64,000 nucleotides of DNA from Crocodylus rhombifer (lineage: Eukaryota > Chordata > Crocodylia > Crocodylidae), in contig JAVSML010024622.1 in the NCBI GenBank assembly GCA_038503035.1, positions 515,255-579,254 on the forward strand. Direction: 5' to 3'. The notes under the pieces are model-generated. The model ran no database searches. It was given only the letters and a program-made list of their open reading frames with translations, and was not told where the DNA came from. The translations under genes were made by a program, and so were the position numbers. This document shows, piece after piece, positions 1 to 12,366 of this stretch. The first letter of the stretch is position 1. Every line of letters begins with the position of its first letter.

Positions 1-95
1 TATTCATGCAAGAAAGGCAGTCAGTGATGTAAATTGAGGAGTTGATAGGTGAGAGACAGTGGGGGGGAGAAGGGGGAGGAATGTAGCAGGTAAAA
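1..95 (-). mobile_element. Penelope-like element, distal fragment
   Basis: This short fragment continues across the inserted hAT element into the GIY-YIG fragment at 1235. The hAT target duplication (AGGTAAAA left, AGGTAAAT right) shows the two flanks were once joined. No coding is visible here; its identity rests on the continuation. Confidence 0.5.
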
Positions 96-1234
96 CAGGG
101 GTGGGCAAAATATGGCCTGCAAGGCCGTTCTATCCGGCCCACGGGGGCCCTAAAAAAATTTGGAAAATTAATATTTCTCTGCCTTTGGTTCCTGTCAAAA
201 ATGACAGGAAGCAAGGGCAGTAGGACCTAGGGGAAGCCCAGCAGACTCCAACAACAGCAGGCCCGCTTGGCCCCGCCCCGCCCCCCCCAGCCGGAAGCTC
301 CTTTCTGGGCTTCTGGGCTGGGAGCATGTGGCTGCCCTGGTGGCGTGGGAAGCTGAGGTAAGTGTGGGGGGGTGGACCCTGGGCAAGGAAGGAGCATGTG
401 TGTGTGGGGGGGGGGAGTGGCCCCTCCCCACCCATGCTTGGTGCCCCATGCTCAGCTTTTTCATGGGCTCCTTCCCTGCATGGAGAAAAGCAGCCCCTCA
501 CCCGCGCCATGCCTGGTGCCCTGCGCTGGTGCTGCCCCCCCCCCCCCCCCCCCGCTACACTGGCAGTGGGGCAGGTTACAAGCTGGTGCTGAGCATGGGG
601 AAAAGTGACCCCTTGCCTGTCCCATGGCTAGTCCGCTGTGCTGCAGCCACCTGCAGCCTGCCTTGGGCTGCGTGTACCTGCTCCAGACAGCTCTGCATGG
701 GCTGTGAGTGCCTGCAGTGGGGGGTACTGGCCATGAGGCAGGTGAGGGGCCACTTTTCCTCACGCTCAGCACCAGCTTCTTCCCTGCTGGCAAGCAGGGC
801 ATCAGGGCTGTGTGCTGCCCCCTGCCTGTACTGCGGGGCTGGGGGGCACTAGGAGCGAGTGGGTGGGGAGCCAGTGGGAACACAGGGCCCACACTGGTGT
901 CCCGGGGCCAGTGTCAGTGAGGTCCAGAACAAGGTGGCAGGAGCGCGGAGTCCCAGCTGGCAGGGGCTCTATGGAGCCAGGCCAGCTCCCCCCTCCCTGC
1001 TGGTGCAGCCCAGTCCAGGTCCAAGGACTCCTGCCAGCCCCGCTTTAGGCCCCACCAGTGCTGGCCCTGTGACACTGGTCACAGGCCATTGGTCCTGAGA
1101 CATTGAGATGTTGGTTCCAAGATGGTGACCAGGGGGCAGGGCACCTGTCAAGGTGCGGGGCTACCCATGCGGCCCTCAACAGCCTGCCAAAAGTGGGTAA
1201 GCAGCCTTCCACTCAAAATAATTGCCTGCCCCTG
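96..1234. mobile_element. Non-autonomous hAT element, GGGTGGGCAA-ended family (complete copy)
   Basis: The left end is CAGGGGTGGGCAA and the right end is TTGCCTGCCCCTG, which are terminal inverted repeats. They are flanked by AGGTAAAA and AGGTAAAT, a 7/8 match to an 8-bp target duplication as hAT transposases make. The 1.14-kb interior is GC-rich with a C tract at 535-553. It has no transposase reading; open frames in it are composition artefacts. Related copies or ends lie at 26856-29278, 34432-35232, 36150-37045, 43456-44137 and 52276. Confidence 0.85.
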
Positions 1235-1945
1235 AGGTAAATAGTGGAGAGGTACCTGGGAAGTCAGATGTCAGGCAGGTTATAAAGTGTCATAAATCCA
1301 ATGTTTATATTTAGTGCATGCATTTGCTTTTTTTTTTTGTATTTAGCAGGTTGATGAAGTGAAGTTCATAGGCTTGGCTCTGAGAAGTGTTTTTTTGTAA
1401 GTTCCCTTTGAGGATTAGAACTGAGAGATTGGAGAGAGAGTGGTTTTCTTATGAGAAATGTGCCCCCAGAGGTAATTGAGTATTCTTGTCTTTGATAGAT
1501 TTCCAGTGTGTGTACATTTTGGTGCACACTTGTTGTTTGGTCTCTCCTACGTATTTTCCATCAGGACATTTGCTGCATTGGATGAGATATATTACATTTC
1601 TGGAGGTGAAGCTGTAAGATCCTGGAATGCTGATGGTTCTGTTGTGGGGTGTAGTAATTGTGGTGGAGATGTGTTGGCAGGTTTTGCATTTCTTGTCATG
1701 GTATGATCTGGATCCATTTGGTGTGTTTTGGGCCGTTGGAAGTTTGCTTTTGTGATGAGGTTGGTGAGGTTCGGTGCTTGTTTGAAGGTTAGGATGGGTG
1801 GTTCTGGAAAGATCTCTTTAAGAATAGGGTCTCCTTCTAGTATGGGTTGCAGTTGTTTGAGGATTGTCTGTGTGGGTTAGAGGGAGGGATGATATGTCAT
1901 AACCAGTGGTGTGCAATTCGTGGGGGGTTTTCTTCTGTACTGTAG
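1235..1945 (-). mobile_element. Penelope-like retroelement fragment with GIY-YIG endonuclease, degenerate
   Basis: Read on the minus strand, 1480-1915 encodes the C-terminal part of a Penelope-like protein. NVIYLIQCSKC (NVIYLIQC at 1575-1598) followed by GKYVGET (YVGET at 1539-1553) is the GIY-YIG nuclease signature of these elements. Upstream lies SIPGSYSFTSR and a Pro/Asn/Thr-rich segment (PPILTFKQAPNL). Penelope elements use this nuclease to open target DNA for reverse transcription. The reverse transcriptase is absent, and the frame degrades below 1530. The upper limit is approximate. Confidence 0.75.
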
Positions 1946-4829
1946 TACTTAATTAGTAATAGTTAAGTTAATACAGAGCTTAATTAGTAATAATTTTAGA
2001 GCAACTAAGTTACTGAAAATGTTTCCAATTTGTTACGTGAATATATTTTTCTCAACTGGTTAAAAGATGTTTCCAGATGTATTATGGGCCCTGATGCAGA
2101 GGTTATGAACCTCTCATTGATGGAAGAAAAGCATTACAGAACATGTGTGGCTTTTGGGAGGGCTGCAAGAGAAGGAGATGAGCATGGAAGAGTGAACCTG
2201 GAGAAGAATCAATGATGTGGTCTGAAGAAAAGTAGAGAAGAAGCCACAGTAGTTGGCCTGTCATTCTACTAGAGCTGTTTTTACCTCTTACCTTGTATCA
2301 TCATCCGTTGAAAACCTGTCTTCAAACAATGTATGCCATATAAATGACTGAAAATTGAGATGTGAGCTAATTGAACTGCTTTATTTTATACTATGATATT
2401 TGAGTTTAAATAGAAATACACCTTTTCTTACAGCTATTCCTATCTTTTTTTTTTTTTTTTACAAGTGTGTTGGAGAGCAGTGAGAATGAATTTTAAAATG
2501 TCTCTCTTTTAAATATTATTCATGTTCAGGATAGAAATTGGGTGAAATCTGACAGAAGCATATAGTGTTCTGAATCTTAAAACCTTGATCTTCTAGACTT
2601 AGCCCTAGAGGGTGTTCCTGAGGCTATTGTTCCTGAGCCTAGAAACATCAGGATGGCTAAATGAAATGGGTTCTGTTAAGAACACAACTGTGCAGAAGTA
2701 TATTTAGGAGTTGTACACGCAGGCCCTTGACATGTTATACTTGTGCCATATACACTCACTTTTTATCGTGCTAAAAAAAGGGTATACTTTTGTCATGCTG
2801 AAAGGCTGATTAGTCACAAAGCTGGTGGATCGTGACAAAGTTGCTGTTTTAAACTTTCCTGTCAGGGGAAGTTTTTTGTGCAACTAATTTAACGTATAAA
2901 CAGGTCTCTCCAGCCCTCAGTATCCCACAGTGCTCCGTTCCACTCCACTTTGTCTCGCTTGCCTCCAAGGGGGAGGGAAAGGAGAGGAGCTATTTCTTTA
3001 ATAGCTTACCTGCTGACAGGCTATCCGGGAACCCTGCAGGAACCAGCCTGCAGGCAGCTTGTTAAGATAAGCATCTGTCCAGGGGTGTGAACCAGGTTTC
3101 CCAGTACAACCAAAGAGAACTGGATTTGATATCTGATATTGCTAATATTATTTTTAATTTAAAGAAAACAAATTTCTAAGTTTTTGTCTTGTGTGCATCA
3201 TAACTAGAACAAGTCAAATTTTTAAGCCTCTTTTGCAAGTAATTTTGAGAGATTTGATTCTTTTCTAAGTGTAAGTTCCTTCCCTGCTGAATTTGATTTT
3301 ACACACTTTCAGTGGTTGATACTGTATAGATATTAAGTGGTAAGGGGCTCAACTGTTGATGAACATTTAGTTCAAACATCTCTCTCATGCAGACCATCCT
3401 GAAGAGGTAAAACTACCTTCAGCCTTTAAGAGGTAGCATAAACAACACATGCCTGATACCTTCCCTGCTCAGAATTCAAAGATAAAATCTAAGGAATCTT
3501 CTCCCATGGGGTGTATTTTCCCATTGGTGTAGTACTTCATTTATCAGAAATGACTACTGACTATGGACAAGGAAGTGTTTAATCTGCATAAGGTGGTGAA
3601 AAATATGCATTGTATAATATAAATAAAATCTTGGATCTGGTAATTGTTATTTAGTATATTAATGTAGTATGTGTTTACTATTAAGCACATACTTTTAAAT
3701 GTATCTTGGGATCGGAGACTTAAATTACTTTTATTTGCATCCTTAAATGTTTTCTACCCTTTCAAGCTTATGGAAGTTGCGTGCATTCTCCTTTTGCGTA
3801 CATCAAATATTAAATCCCACCTTGACTGAAATTATGGTATATTTTATATTCTCAGGTGTTGCCAGAAAACCACAACAAATATACATTTCTGAAGTAAATG
3901 CTTCTGAACACTATTATAAACCATAACTGTCTCCAGTCAAAGAATATAATGAATTGTTTAAGCAAAAAGCTGGAGATGTCACTTTGACACCGTGGCTTAG
4001 AAGGTACCATCCTATTACAAAGATTTAAGTTTTCAATTTTTTGCATGGTGGAAAATAAAAGTGAGTGGCACTTTTTGCTTTTATAAGACAAAAAGTGTCA
4101 TCTTTTATTTTGCAAAGGAAGAGTGACTGCAGACATAGTAGTTTACAAAAGTAAAACATTCCATTTTGTATTTGGCTTAGCAGTTATTCTATTTTAAGTC
4201 AATACACTTGGAAGAGAGAGCCTAGGAGACTAATCTAGCAAAAACATGCTGCCAGCAGAGGAAATACCTGGTTTTGCTGTTCAAATATCAGCAAAGTGAG
4301 CCACTTTCCCTTCTCTGTATAAACCTAAATGTGCAGCAATTTCAAGATTCTTGGATTAATAATCCCTTTTTGAAAAATGGCTAAAGTATTGTTTCATGTT
4401 TTCCATATGCTCTTAGATGAATTGGATTAATATTCAGTTTCAGTATAATTGTGGACAAAAATTGAAAAGAAATGAAAGCAGAGGTGACGTGACAGAACTC
4501 CCACTGTTCTTAATAGAACTGAGATTTCACCTAAAATCTTTAAAAGATTTTGAGCAGATAAATGCGTGAGATCTTTAAATCTACATGAGTACTCCTTGTT
4601 GTGCTTAAATTGAGCCTTCAGTCTTGCAACAACCCAGGTAGTTCTAATACAATAAGATTTCATTAAGAATAGAGATGCTTATCAAAACAAAAGGTATGGT
4701 GTTAGCCATTTTCAAGGCTAGAAACTCTAAATGGATACAGCCCTTTATCTTCATTCTCGTCTTTGCCTTGTTCTTTTTAGTCCCTTTGGCCTTTGACGGA
4801 CCTCATTTTTATACTATAGAAAATAAGAA
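1946..4829. other. Unassigned intergenic or intronic DNA
   Basis: This is AT-rich single-copy-looking sequence with short homopolymers, such as T runs near 2447-2460. I see no exon, RNA gene or recognisable repeat. Short open frames do not resemble known proteins. Confidence 0.6.
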
Positions 4830-6780
4830 TGTTATCGGTGGGCACACTGGAGCAACTCCTGCTCTTGAGCCCTCCCGCTCTCTAGTGGGCAATATGACCT
4901 GCTAGGGATCATGGAGAGCTGGTGGGACTCCTTGCATGACTGGAGCATAGCTGTTGAGGGCTACACCTTGCACAGAAGGGACTGAGCAGGGAGACATCAC
5001 GGTCCTCTTGGAAAAGGGTGTGTATACAGTAGAAGCTAGGGACAATCCTCAAGGAGGACTATACAACAGTGGTCTGCACTTGTAGGGAAATGATTAGGAA
5101 AGCTAAGGTGATGACTGAGTTTAAGTTAGCCACGGGAGTTGAGGACAATAAGTCCTTTTTTTAGGTTTGTAGGGAGCAGAAGGAGAACAAATAGAAGCGT
5201 GGGGCTCCTGCTTAACACCTTGGGACAGCTGCTAACAGACACTCAGGAAAAAAACTGGACTCCTGAATGCCCCCTTTGCTCCAGTATTTCACTGGACCAA
5301 GGGGGAAGACAGGCGAGATAAGGATCACAGGGTGCGTGGTGGGAATGATAGCCTTCCTACTGTGGATGCTGAGCTGGTGCAAAACCAACTAGAAAAGCTA
5401 GACATTTATAAGACAGCAGGGCCAGATGGACTTCACCCAGGAGTGCTGATGGAGGTGGCTGAGTCATTGTGGACCCCCTGGCAAAGCTTGCAGAATTTGT
5501 GGAGCATAGGGGAGATCCAACATTGTGTCCATCTTCAAGAAGGGGAAGATGGAGGACCTGGGCAACTATAGGCCAGTCAGTCTAACCTCCATCTCAGGGA
5601 AAAAACTCATTAAAGAATTTATGTGCCATACACTCGTTGAGGGTAAGATTCTGAATGACAGCCAGCATAGTTTTGTCATGGGCAGATCTTGTCTCACCAA
5701 TCTCATTTCCTCCTACAAACAGATCTCTTCCCACCTGGACATGGGAGAGGTCAATATTATATGCCTAGACTTCCAAAAGGTGTTTGATCTAGTATCCCAC
5801 GATATCCTTGTGGAAAAATTGGAAGATTGTGGGCTTAACTGCTCAACAGTTCAGTGGGTGGAAAACTGGCTGCATGGTAGGACCCAGAGAGTTCTCATGA
5901 ACGGATCTGTGTCGTCCTGGTGAGAAGTGGCCAGTGGTGTCCCTCAGGGGTCTGTGCTTAGACTGGTGCTTTTCAACATCTTTATCAGTGATTTAGATGT
6001 TGGGGTGAAAAGCTGGCTGGCCAAGTTTGCAGATGACACCAAGTTATGGGGGAGGGTGGTCATGCCAGAAGATAAGTTGCAGATACAGGCGGATCTGGAC
6101 AGGCTGGAGAGCTGGGTGGACCGGAACCAGATGAAGTTCAACACTGAGAAATGTAAGGTGCTCCATCTGGGGGCAAACAATCCCCAACATACCTACAGGC
6201 TCGGTGGTGACTGTTTGATTTGTGCCACGGCCAAAAAAACTTGGGGGTAGTGATCGACCATTGCATGAACATGAGCTGGTAGTGCAATGCTGTGGCCAGC
6301 AGAGCAAACAATACACTGGCATGCATTAGCCATTGCATCTCATGCAAAACTAACTAAGTGATACTCCCACTGTACTCCATGCTGGTGAGACCGCAGCTGG
6401 AGTAGTACCGTGTCCAGTTCTGGGCGCTGCACTTCAACAAGGACTTGGAAAAACTTGAGAGGGTCCAGAGAATAGCCACCTGTATGATCAGGGACTTGCA
6501 AGACAAGCCATATGAGGAGAGGCTGAGGGACTTGGGCCTCTTCAGCCTACAGAAGAATAGATTGAGAGGGGACTTGGTAGCGGCTTACTGCTATGTCAGG
6601 GGAGTACATCAAGAACTCGGTGAATAGATGTTCACCAGGGCACCTCTGGGGAAGACCAGGAGCAATGGATACAAACTTGTGGAAGGCCGTTTCAGGCTCA
6701 ATTCCAGGAAAATTTCCTTCACAGGATGTCCAGACTGTGGAATAAATGACCTCCAGTGGTGGTGCAGTCGCCTACCCTCC
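4830..6780 (+). mobile_element. CR1 LINE copy A, 5' part (truncated, degenerate, interrupted)
   Basis: Successive frames encode the end of a CR1 ORF2 nuclease region and then the reverse transcriptase. Readable motifs are TAGPDGLHPGVL (near 5420), NYRPVSLTSISGK, LDFQKVFDLVSHDIL, SGVPQGSV and KFADDTKLWG. The catalytic FADD is at 6026-6037. It carries several frameshifts and stops, for example TGA at 5921-5923. The sequence stops at about 6780, inside the C-terminal codons, where a second CR1 has inserted; the missing 3' end resumes at 8366. Confidence 0.9.
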
Positions 6781-8365
6781 ATCAATGCTGACCTCGTGAA
6801 GGAACACCTTGAGAAGCTGGATACCTTCAAGTCAGCTGGCCCTGACAATCTGCACCCCAGGGTACTCAAGGAGCTGGCGAGCGTCATAGCCCAGCCCCTG
6901 GCGCGGATCTTTGAAAACTCCTGGCACTCTGGTGTAGTGCCTGAAGACTGGAAGAAGGCCAATGTGGTGCCGATCTTCAAGAAAGGGAGGAGAGTGGATC
7001 TGGCTAACTACAGGCCCATTAGCCTGACTTCTATCCTGGGGAAGATCTTAGAAAAGTTTATTAAGGAGGCCATCCTTGAGGGACTGGCCCAGGCTAACAT
7101 TCTAAGGGACAGCCAGCATGGGTTTGTTGCGGGTAGGTCTTGTTTGACCAATCTCATTTCCTTCTATGACCAGGTGACCTATCACCTGGACAAGGGAGAA
7201 GAGATTAATGTCATATATCTTGACTTCAAAAAAGCTTTTGATCTGGTATCCCATGATCACCTCTTGGCCAAACTGGCCAGTTGTGGCCTTGGCTCCACCA
7301 CGATCCGCTGACTGGGAAATTGGCTTCGTGGTCAGACCTAGAGGGTTGTGATTGATGGCAGTCACTCATCATGGTGCCCTGTGACCAGTGGGGTCCCTCA
7401 AGGCTCTGTCCTGGGACCCATCCTGTTCAACATCTTCATCAACGATGTGGACACTGGAGTCAGGAGTGGACTGGCCAAGTTTGCCGATGACACCAAACTT
7501 TGGGGCAAAGCATCCACGCCAGAAGATAGGCGGGTGATCCAGGCTGACCTGGACAAGCTCAGCAAATGGGCACACGAGAACCTGATGGTGTTTAACACCG
7601 ATAAATGCAAGGTTCTCCACCTTGGGAGGAAAAACCTGCAGCACCCTTATAGGCTCGGCAGTGCTACGTTGATTAGCACTACAGAAGAAAGAGACTTGGG
7701 GGTCATCATTGACCACAAGATGAACATGAGCCCGCAATGCGATGCTGCGGCTAGTAAAGCGATCAAAATGCTAGCGTGCATCCATAGATGCTTCTTGAGC
7801 AAATCCCGGGACGTCATTCTCCCCTTGTACTCGGCCTTGGTGAGGCCGCAGCTGGAGTACTGCGTCCAGTTTTGGGCTCCACAATTCAAAAGGGATGTGG
7901 AGAAGCTTGAGAGAGTCCAGAGGAGAGCCACACGCATGATCAGAGGTCAGGAAAACAGATCTTACGATGACAGACTGAGAGCCATGGGACTCTTTAGCCT
8001 GGAAAAGCGCAGGCTCAGGGGTGATCTGATGGCCACCTATAAGTTTATCAGGGGTGACCACCAGGATCTGGGGGAACGTCTGTTCACCAGAGCGCCCCAA
8101 GGGATGACGAGGTCGAACGGTCACAAACTCCTGCAAGACCGTTTCAGGCTGGACATAAGGAAGAATTTCTTAACTGTCTGAGCCCCCAAGGTCTGGAACA
8201 GTCTGCCAGCGGAGGTGGTTCAAGCACCTACATTGAACACCTTCAAGAGTAAATTGGATGCTTATCTTGCTGGGATCCTATGACCCCAGCTGACTTCCTG
8301 TCCTTTGGGCAGGGGGCTGGACTCGATGATCTCCCGAGGTCCCTTCCAGCCCTAATGTCTATGAA
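6781..8365 (+). mobile_element. CR1 LINE copy B, inserted in copy A; nearly open reverse transcriptase
   Basis: This 5'-truncated CR1 starts within the reverse transcriptase (SAGPDNLHPRVL). It runs in one frame to about 8181, through NYRPISLTSILGK, YLDFKKAFDLVSHD, SGVPQGSVLGP and FADDTKLWG (FADD at 7480-7491). Only two in-frame stops interrupt it: TGA at 7308-7310, where Arg CGA is expected, and TAG at 7339-7341, where Gln CAG is expected. Both are C-to-T changes. The 3' UTR ends in a CR1-like TCTATGAA. It is younger than its host copy. Confidence 0.9.
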
Positions 8366-8502
8366 ATCTTCAAAAGGAGGCTGGACAATCACCTTGCTAG
8401 GGTCACTTGACCCCAGTTGTCTTCCCCCTGCCTAGTGCAGGGGGACTAGACCTGATGATCTACAAAGTCCCTTCTAGCCACTAACAATTATGAATTTATG
8501 AA
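8366..8502 (+). mobile_element. CR1 LINE copy A, 3' end
   Basis: This resumes the host copy with codons for FKRRLDNHLA and a CR1 3' UTR (CTGATGATCTACAAAGTCCC), ending in repeated TATGAATTTATGAA, the degenerate octamer tail typical of CR1. Confidence 0.85.
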
Positions 8503-10307
8503 CTCCAGCTGGAGGGTGACAAAGGCATGCTCTCCAGCTAGGGAATATGGGGTAGCTCACTAGCTGGCTTGCCTATTTAGCTGTTGGTGCTGTGATAACA
8601 GCTGATTGAAACTTAAGACTGCTGTTGTGGAGGTGTTCCCTGGTCTTGGGTTGCCTTGTAGCCCTTTAAAATTTCTGCCTTAATGGCCTGCTAGTGTTTG
8701 AGCACCAGCAGTCCTTTAAATTTGCCAGGCTGCAAGGGGGTGGGCCTCTTGCAGCAGAGGCTGCTTGCATGGAGTCAAGGTTGAAAAGGTTCCTGGCAGC
8801 AGGAGCTAATGGGAGGGTTGTGTATAGACCCCACCACCCGGGAGCACTTTGTTGCCTTCTCAAGTTCTTCCTGGGCTTCCTGTGGTATGGAACAGCTTTC
8901 ATAACTGCTCCCACCCAGCAGGGACCAGGTCTGTGAATAGGGATTCCTCTGGGGCAGGGACCAGCTCTTATTACCCTGCTCCATAGAAATAGACTCTGTT
9001 CCCACAGTTCCTGTAGCCAGAACACTGGCTGTTTCTGGTTTTCTGGGTATGGGGATAGTGCTTCTTACTGGACTGTAGCAGCATGGGCAAGAGCATGTAC
9101 TCTGGCAGCCTGCTGAGGTAGTGGCTGCAGCTCTGCTGGCTGTGCTGTCCTGATAGCGACCCCGCATCCCACCTGATCCTGATAAGCTGACCAGCAAGAC
9201 AAAGCAAGGGGTAGTGCTTCCTGACAGCTTACTACTGGATGGGCTGTCATGGCATCAGCCACTTTCTCCACCTCTCTGTGTGTTAGAGGTGGGGTTTGGG
9301 GGAGTAGCAAACTGGGATACTTGGTGGACAGGAATACCTGTCCAGGTGTTAAATATGTGGCAGAAAACTTCACTGTGACAAAAGTTATTTTCTGAAATAG
9401 CAACATTTTTGTCATAGATCCACTATTTTTATCCTACAGTGAGCAGCATGAGTGTCTGGTGCATTGCTTTTTGTTTTGGGGAAAATGGCATGTAGACTGG
9501 CACAAATTTAACATCTGTCAGGGCTCTGTAACTAAACAGTATGGTAAACACCACCTCTTTTTCATGTCTTTTTTGCCTAGAGTTTCTTGGGGATTGCGGG
9601 TGGAAGTTTTTTTATCATGAGTGTCAGGAGACTGAAATCTCGCCTTGTTAATCACCGTTTTAGTGGTAGAAACAAGGTACTGAGACCCCAAAAAAGGTTG
9701 GAGACAAAAAATAAAAAGGCTACGTATATTTTTCCCAGGAATATATAACAATGGCTTTCGGATTGTGCCTTCTGCTTTGGACAAACAGTTCTAGTTCATC
9801 TCTTTTGCATTGCTGGTTTGAAAGTTGTCCTGCATCCTGCCTTTGCATCTGACTTCTAAGTTACTTTCCCCTCTAAGAAGCATGTGCTTTTTGTTTTAAC
9901 ATAATAGCTATGCTTTGCATATCAATTGGCCTTGTTGAAGTTGTCATCCCCAATCCAGTACTGTCTCCTTTAAAAGGGAAAGAGTTCCTTCTTTCTTATT
10001 AGGTTAAACATGACTAAATAATTCACATTTGATGTTGAAAAAGATAAATTATGAGTTGCTGGACTTCCGTCAGCTCAAAGCTATTATTTGGGCTATACCC
10101 TTGTAGGATACGGAGAAAGCTAAAGTCTAGTAAGATGTGTACTTGAAAATTGTCTCTTCGTTCAAAAAAAGAATATCCTGTCTTTTGTCTTCTATGAGAG
10201 ATGATATGACCATTAAAACTAGGTAGAGTAGATTTAAAAAAAACCCCAACAACATCAAGAGTCATTCAGTGTTTAAACTAATTATATATTGACTGGAATG
10301 AGTAGAG
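8503..10307. other. Unassigned; GC-rich segment 8690-9250, otherwise AT-rich
   Basis: The 8690-9250 part is GC-rich and could be an old repeat, but I recognise no protein, LTR border or inverted repeat in it. The remainder to 10307 shows nothing recognisable. Confidence 0.5.
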
Positions 10308-10587
10308 CAGTGATTCTCAGCCATGGTGTCTTGAGTTCCTTGTAAGGGTGCTGTGGGGTAGTATGCAGCATTAGCACTATTAGGCATGCGATACTTACAA
10401 ATACCAGTGAACACCATAGGTATCAAAAAGAATCCATAGTGTCAAGAACCATTTCTCACTTCGTATGGTTGTTCTGAGGTCTGTGCAGCAGCAGAATTTC
10501 TCTGTTGTGCAATGGAAAGCTAAGTGAAAGCTAAGAGCTGGGATTTTCCAAGCATTACTTTGAGTCTAAAAATGTTGAAAACCATTA
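10308..10587. mobile_element. Non-autonomous hAT element, TTCTCARCC-ended family
   Basis: The left end CAGTGATTCTCAGCC pairs with the right end GTTGAAAACCATTA. The interior has the same order as the complete copy at 33426-33757: a cattle of short motifs including GTGCTGTGG, CAGCATTAGCACTATTAGG and TTTGCA-like segments. Flanking 8-mers match only 5/8, so the target duplication is eroded. Confidence 0.65.
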
Positions 10588-10750
10588 GGATAGATCAATG
10601 TTAGTCTAGTGGTGTTTAATAACCAGATCCAACAACTGTGGGGTAAAATGTTTTTGAAACCTCTTGCTGTAACTATGCATCAAATGAAGGATTTTCTTTT
10701 ATACAGTAGGTTCATACTTTGTCAACTTGTAGATTGTTAACAGTCTAGTT

Positions 10751-11081
10751 TAGGGGTGCTCAACCCCCAGCCCATGGACTAGATCCAGCTCCCAGTGCTG
10801 TGTCATCCAGCCTGTAGGTCTTCTCACAGGTTCTGGCCCTGCACACTATATTGAGTGTGCAGGGTGGTGTGGGATCTTAACTCAGAATGCAAGGCAGGGC
10901 AGAGATGGCATGGGGCCCTGAACCCAGGTCATAGGGGTAACATGAGGCCAGATGTGACACAGGTCCCTGGGGCCTAATCCAGGTGTGAGGGGCTGATTCT
11001 GTTATGCAGGGTCAAATTTGACCTGTGCATTAGCCCCGCACCACTCTTGGCTCACAGGGCCAAAAGGTTGATCACCACCAG
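10751..11081. mobile_element. Probable hAT-like repeat, GGCC-rich type
   Basis: The left end TAGGGGTGCTCAACCC and right end AAGGTTGATCACCACCAG form a rough inverted repeat around about 300 bp of GC-rich sequence. No target duplication is visible. Its resemblance to other CAGGGGTG-ended elements in the window is the main support. Confidence 0.5.
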
Positions 11082-11334
11082 CCTATTTATTTCTTCTTAG
11101 TTGATAGGACACTTAAGGTTTTGCAGTGTTTTCTAGATCAAACAATCTTGACTGAACTGTTTGTTTGCATAGGAGCCTGCTTGCATTCCAGTTGGTTATG
11201 GTTTTTAAAATACTGGGGCATACAGACTACTTTCTTACATACTGTCTGAATGCTCTTTCCTGCTGAAAGCAGGGTGGAGGAGTGGGAAATGTTTAGGCTA
11301 CTGTTGTGTAGTGTATATTCAATGTTTGCCTTAG

Positions 11335-11790
11335 AGCAGGCAAGGTTCTTTGAGTAGCTGTGATATCTTTTATTTGACCGACTGAGTAGTTGGGGAAAAA
11401 AGTTCTTAGCAAGCTTTCGGATGCAATAATCCTTCAGGCATAGGAAGTCTCTGCTGTTCTGAAACTCCAAGGAATGAGAGAAGCTAAAAGTGTGGCAGGA
11501 TGTTAGTAAAACAGTAAATAGGTAGAAATTAGGAAAACAAAAGGAAAAGCAGGGAAAGGAGTGGGGGGGGATGGAGGGGGGAGCCAAAGATGAGTAAGGA
11601 AGACTCTACAGTAGTAGTAATTCAAGGTAGAAGAGAGGCTGTCTATGGAAAAAGGAAATAGCTGGAAATTAGGAAGACAAAGGGCAGAAAAGGTGTGTGG
11701 GGGGGTGGGATAAAATGTAAGAAGTCAGGTCTTGCGGGTATCTGGTGAATCAGGTAAGATGAGTTGTGTCTCCCCCCACACCCCTCCAGT
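11335..11790. repeat. Interspersed repeat, possibly Penelope-associated, with an internal duplication
   Basis: It contains GTGATATCTTTTATTTGACC and AGCAAGCTTTCGGATGCAA, phrases I associate with Penelope-derived repeats of reptiles (recollection only). AAATAGGTAGAAATTAGG near 11515 recurs as AAATAGCTGGAAATTAGG near 11660, so a segment of roughly 130-150 bp is duplicated. Confidence 0.4.
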
Positions 11791-11999
11791 GATTGGGGGG
11801 GACAGGACTAGTCATGGATTTGAGTAAATACAGTACTTAAAGAACTTTTTCATTTCTTGGGCTCTTGGCTGCCAGCAGTGCATGTTCCAAATTGCAAAAT
11901 TAGAAGCAGAAATGGCTGGTGCTTTTCAACATCTTTATCATCTTTCCTTTTTTTCTTCCAGTTAATCATTAAGGTAAAATGCTGGCCCAGGTAGATCTC

Positions 12000-12320
12000 T
12001 TAAGGCGTGGGCATAGAAATACTTGGAGTCCTTTCAAAAGGACAGCAGCTGTTACATTCTAATTATGTGTAAATGAGTTCAGAATAAGTCAAATACAGCA
12101 AAGCCACTCCAACTTTAATGCTTCTTCCTCCAGGATGTTGTGATAAATTAGGATGTGGACGTAAGGTTTGAACTGTTCCAAGAAAGTCATAATTTTGGGA
12201 ACTGGTTCACAATTGTCTGAGTTTAGAGGTGTCTGCCATGCAGTCCCAAGGGTTCTAAACAGTCACCTTTTAGGCTTTGAAGTGCTGTCAAACAACCACC
12301 ACAGGGTGGTAGTGAACACC
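12000..12320 (+). repeat. Short-inverted-repeat family, copy 1 (degenerate)
   Basis: It matches 15140-15440 in the same order: CTTTCAAAAGGACAGCAGCT, CACTCCAACTTTAAT (CTGCTCCAGCTTTGG in copy 2), GATGTGGACGTAAGG, GTTCCAAGAAAGTCA, TTCACAATTGTC, GGGTTCTAAACAG and CACCTTTTAGG. The terminal repeats clear in copy 2 are decayed here. Confidence 0.7.
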
Positions 12321-12366
12321 CAGCCCAGCATGCCTTCCAGTGCTGACCACTTGGTTTTCCCCCATA

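Noticed and set aside
328..852. 174-codon open frame on the plus strand
   Set aside because: Entirely within a GC-rich non-autonomous hAT element; no homology recognised.
8690..9250. Retroviral or LTR-element terminal repeat
   Set aside because: No paired repeat, primer-binding site or gag/pol coding could be seen.
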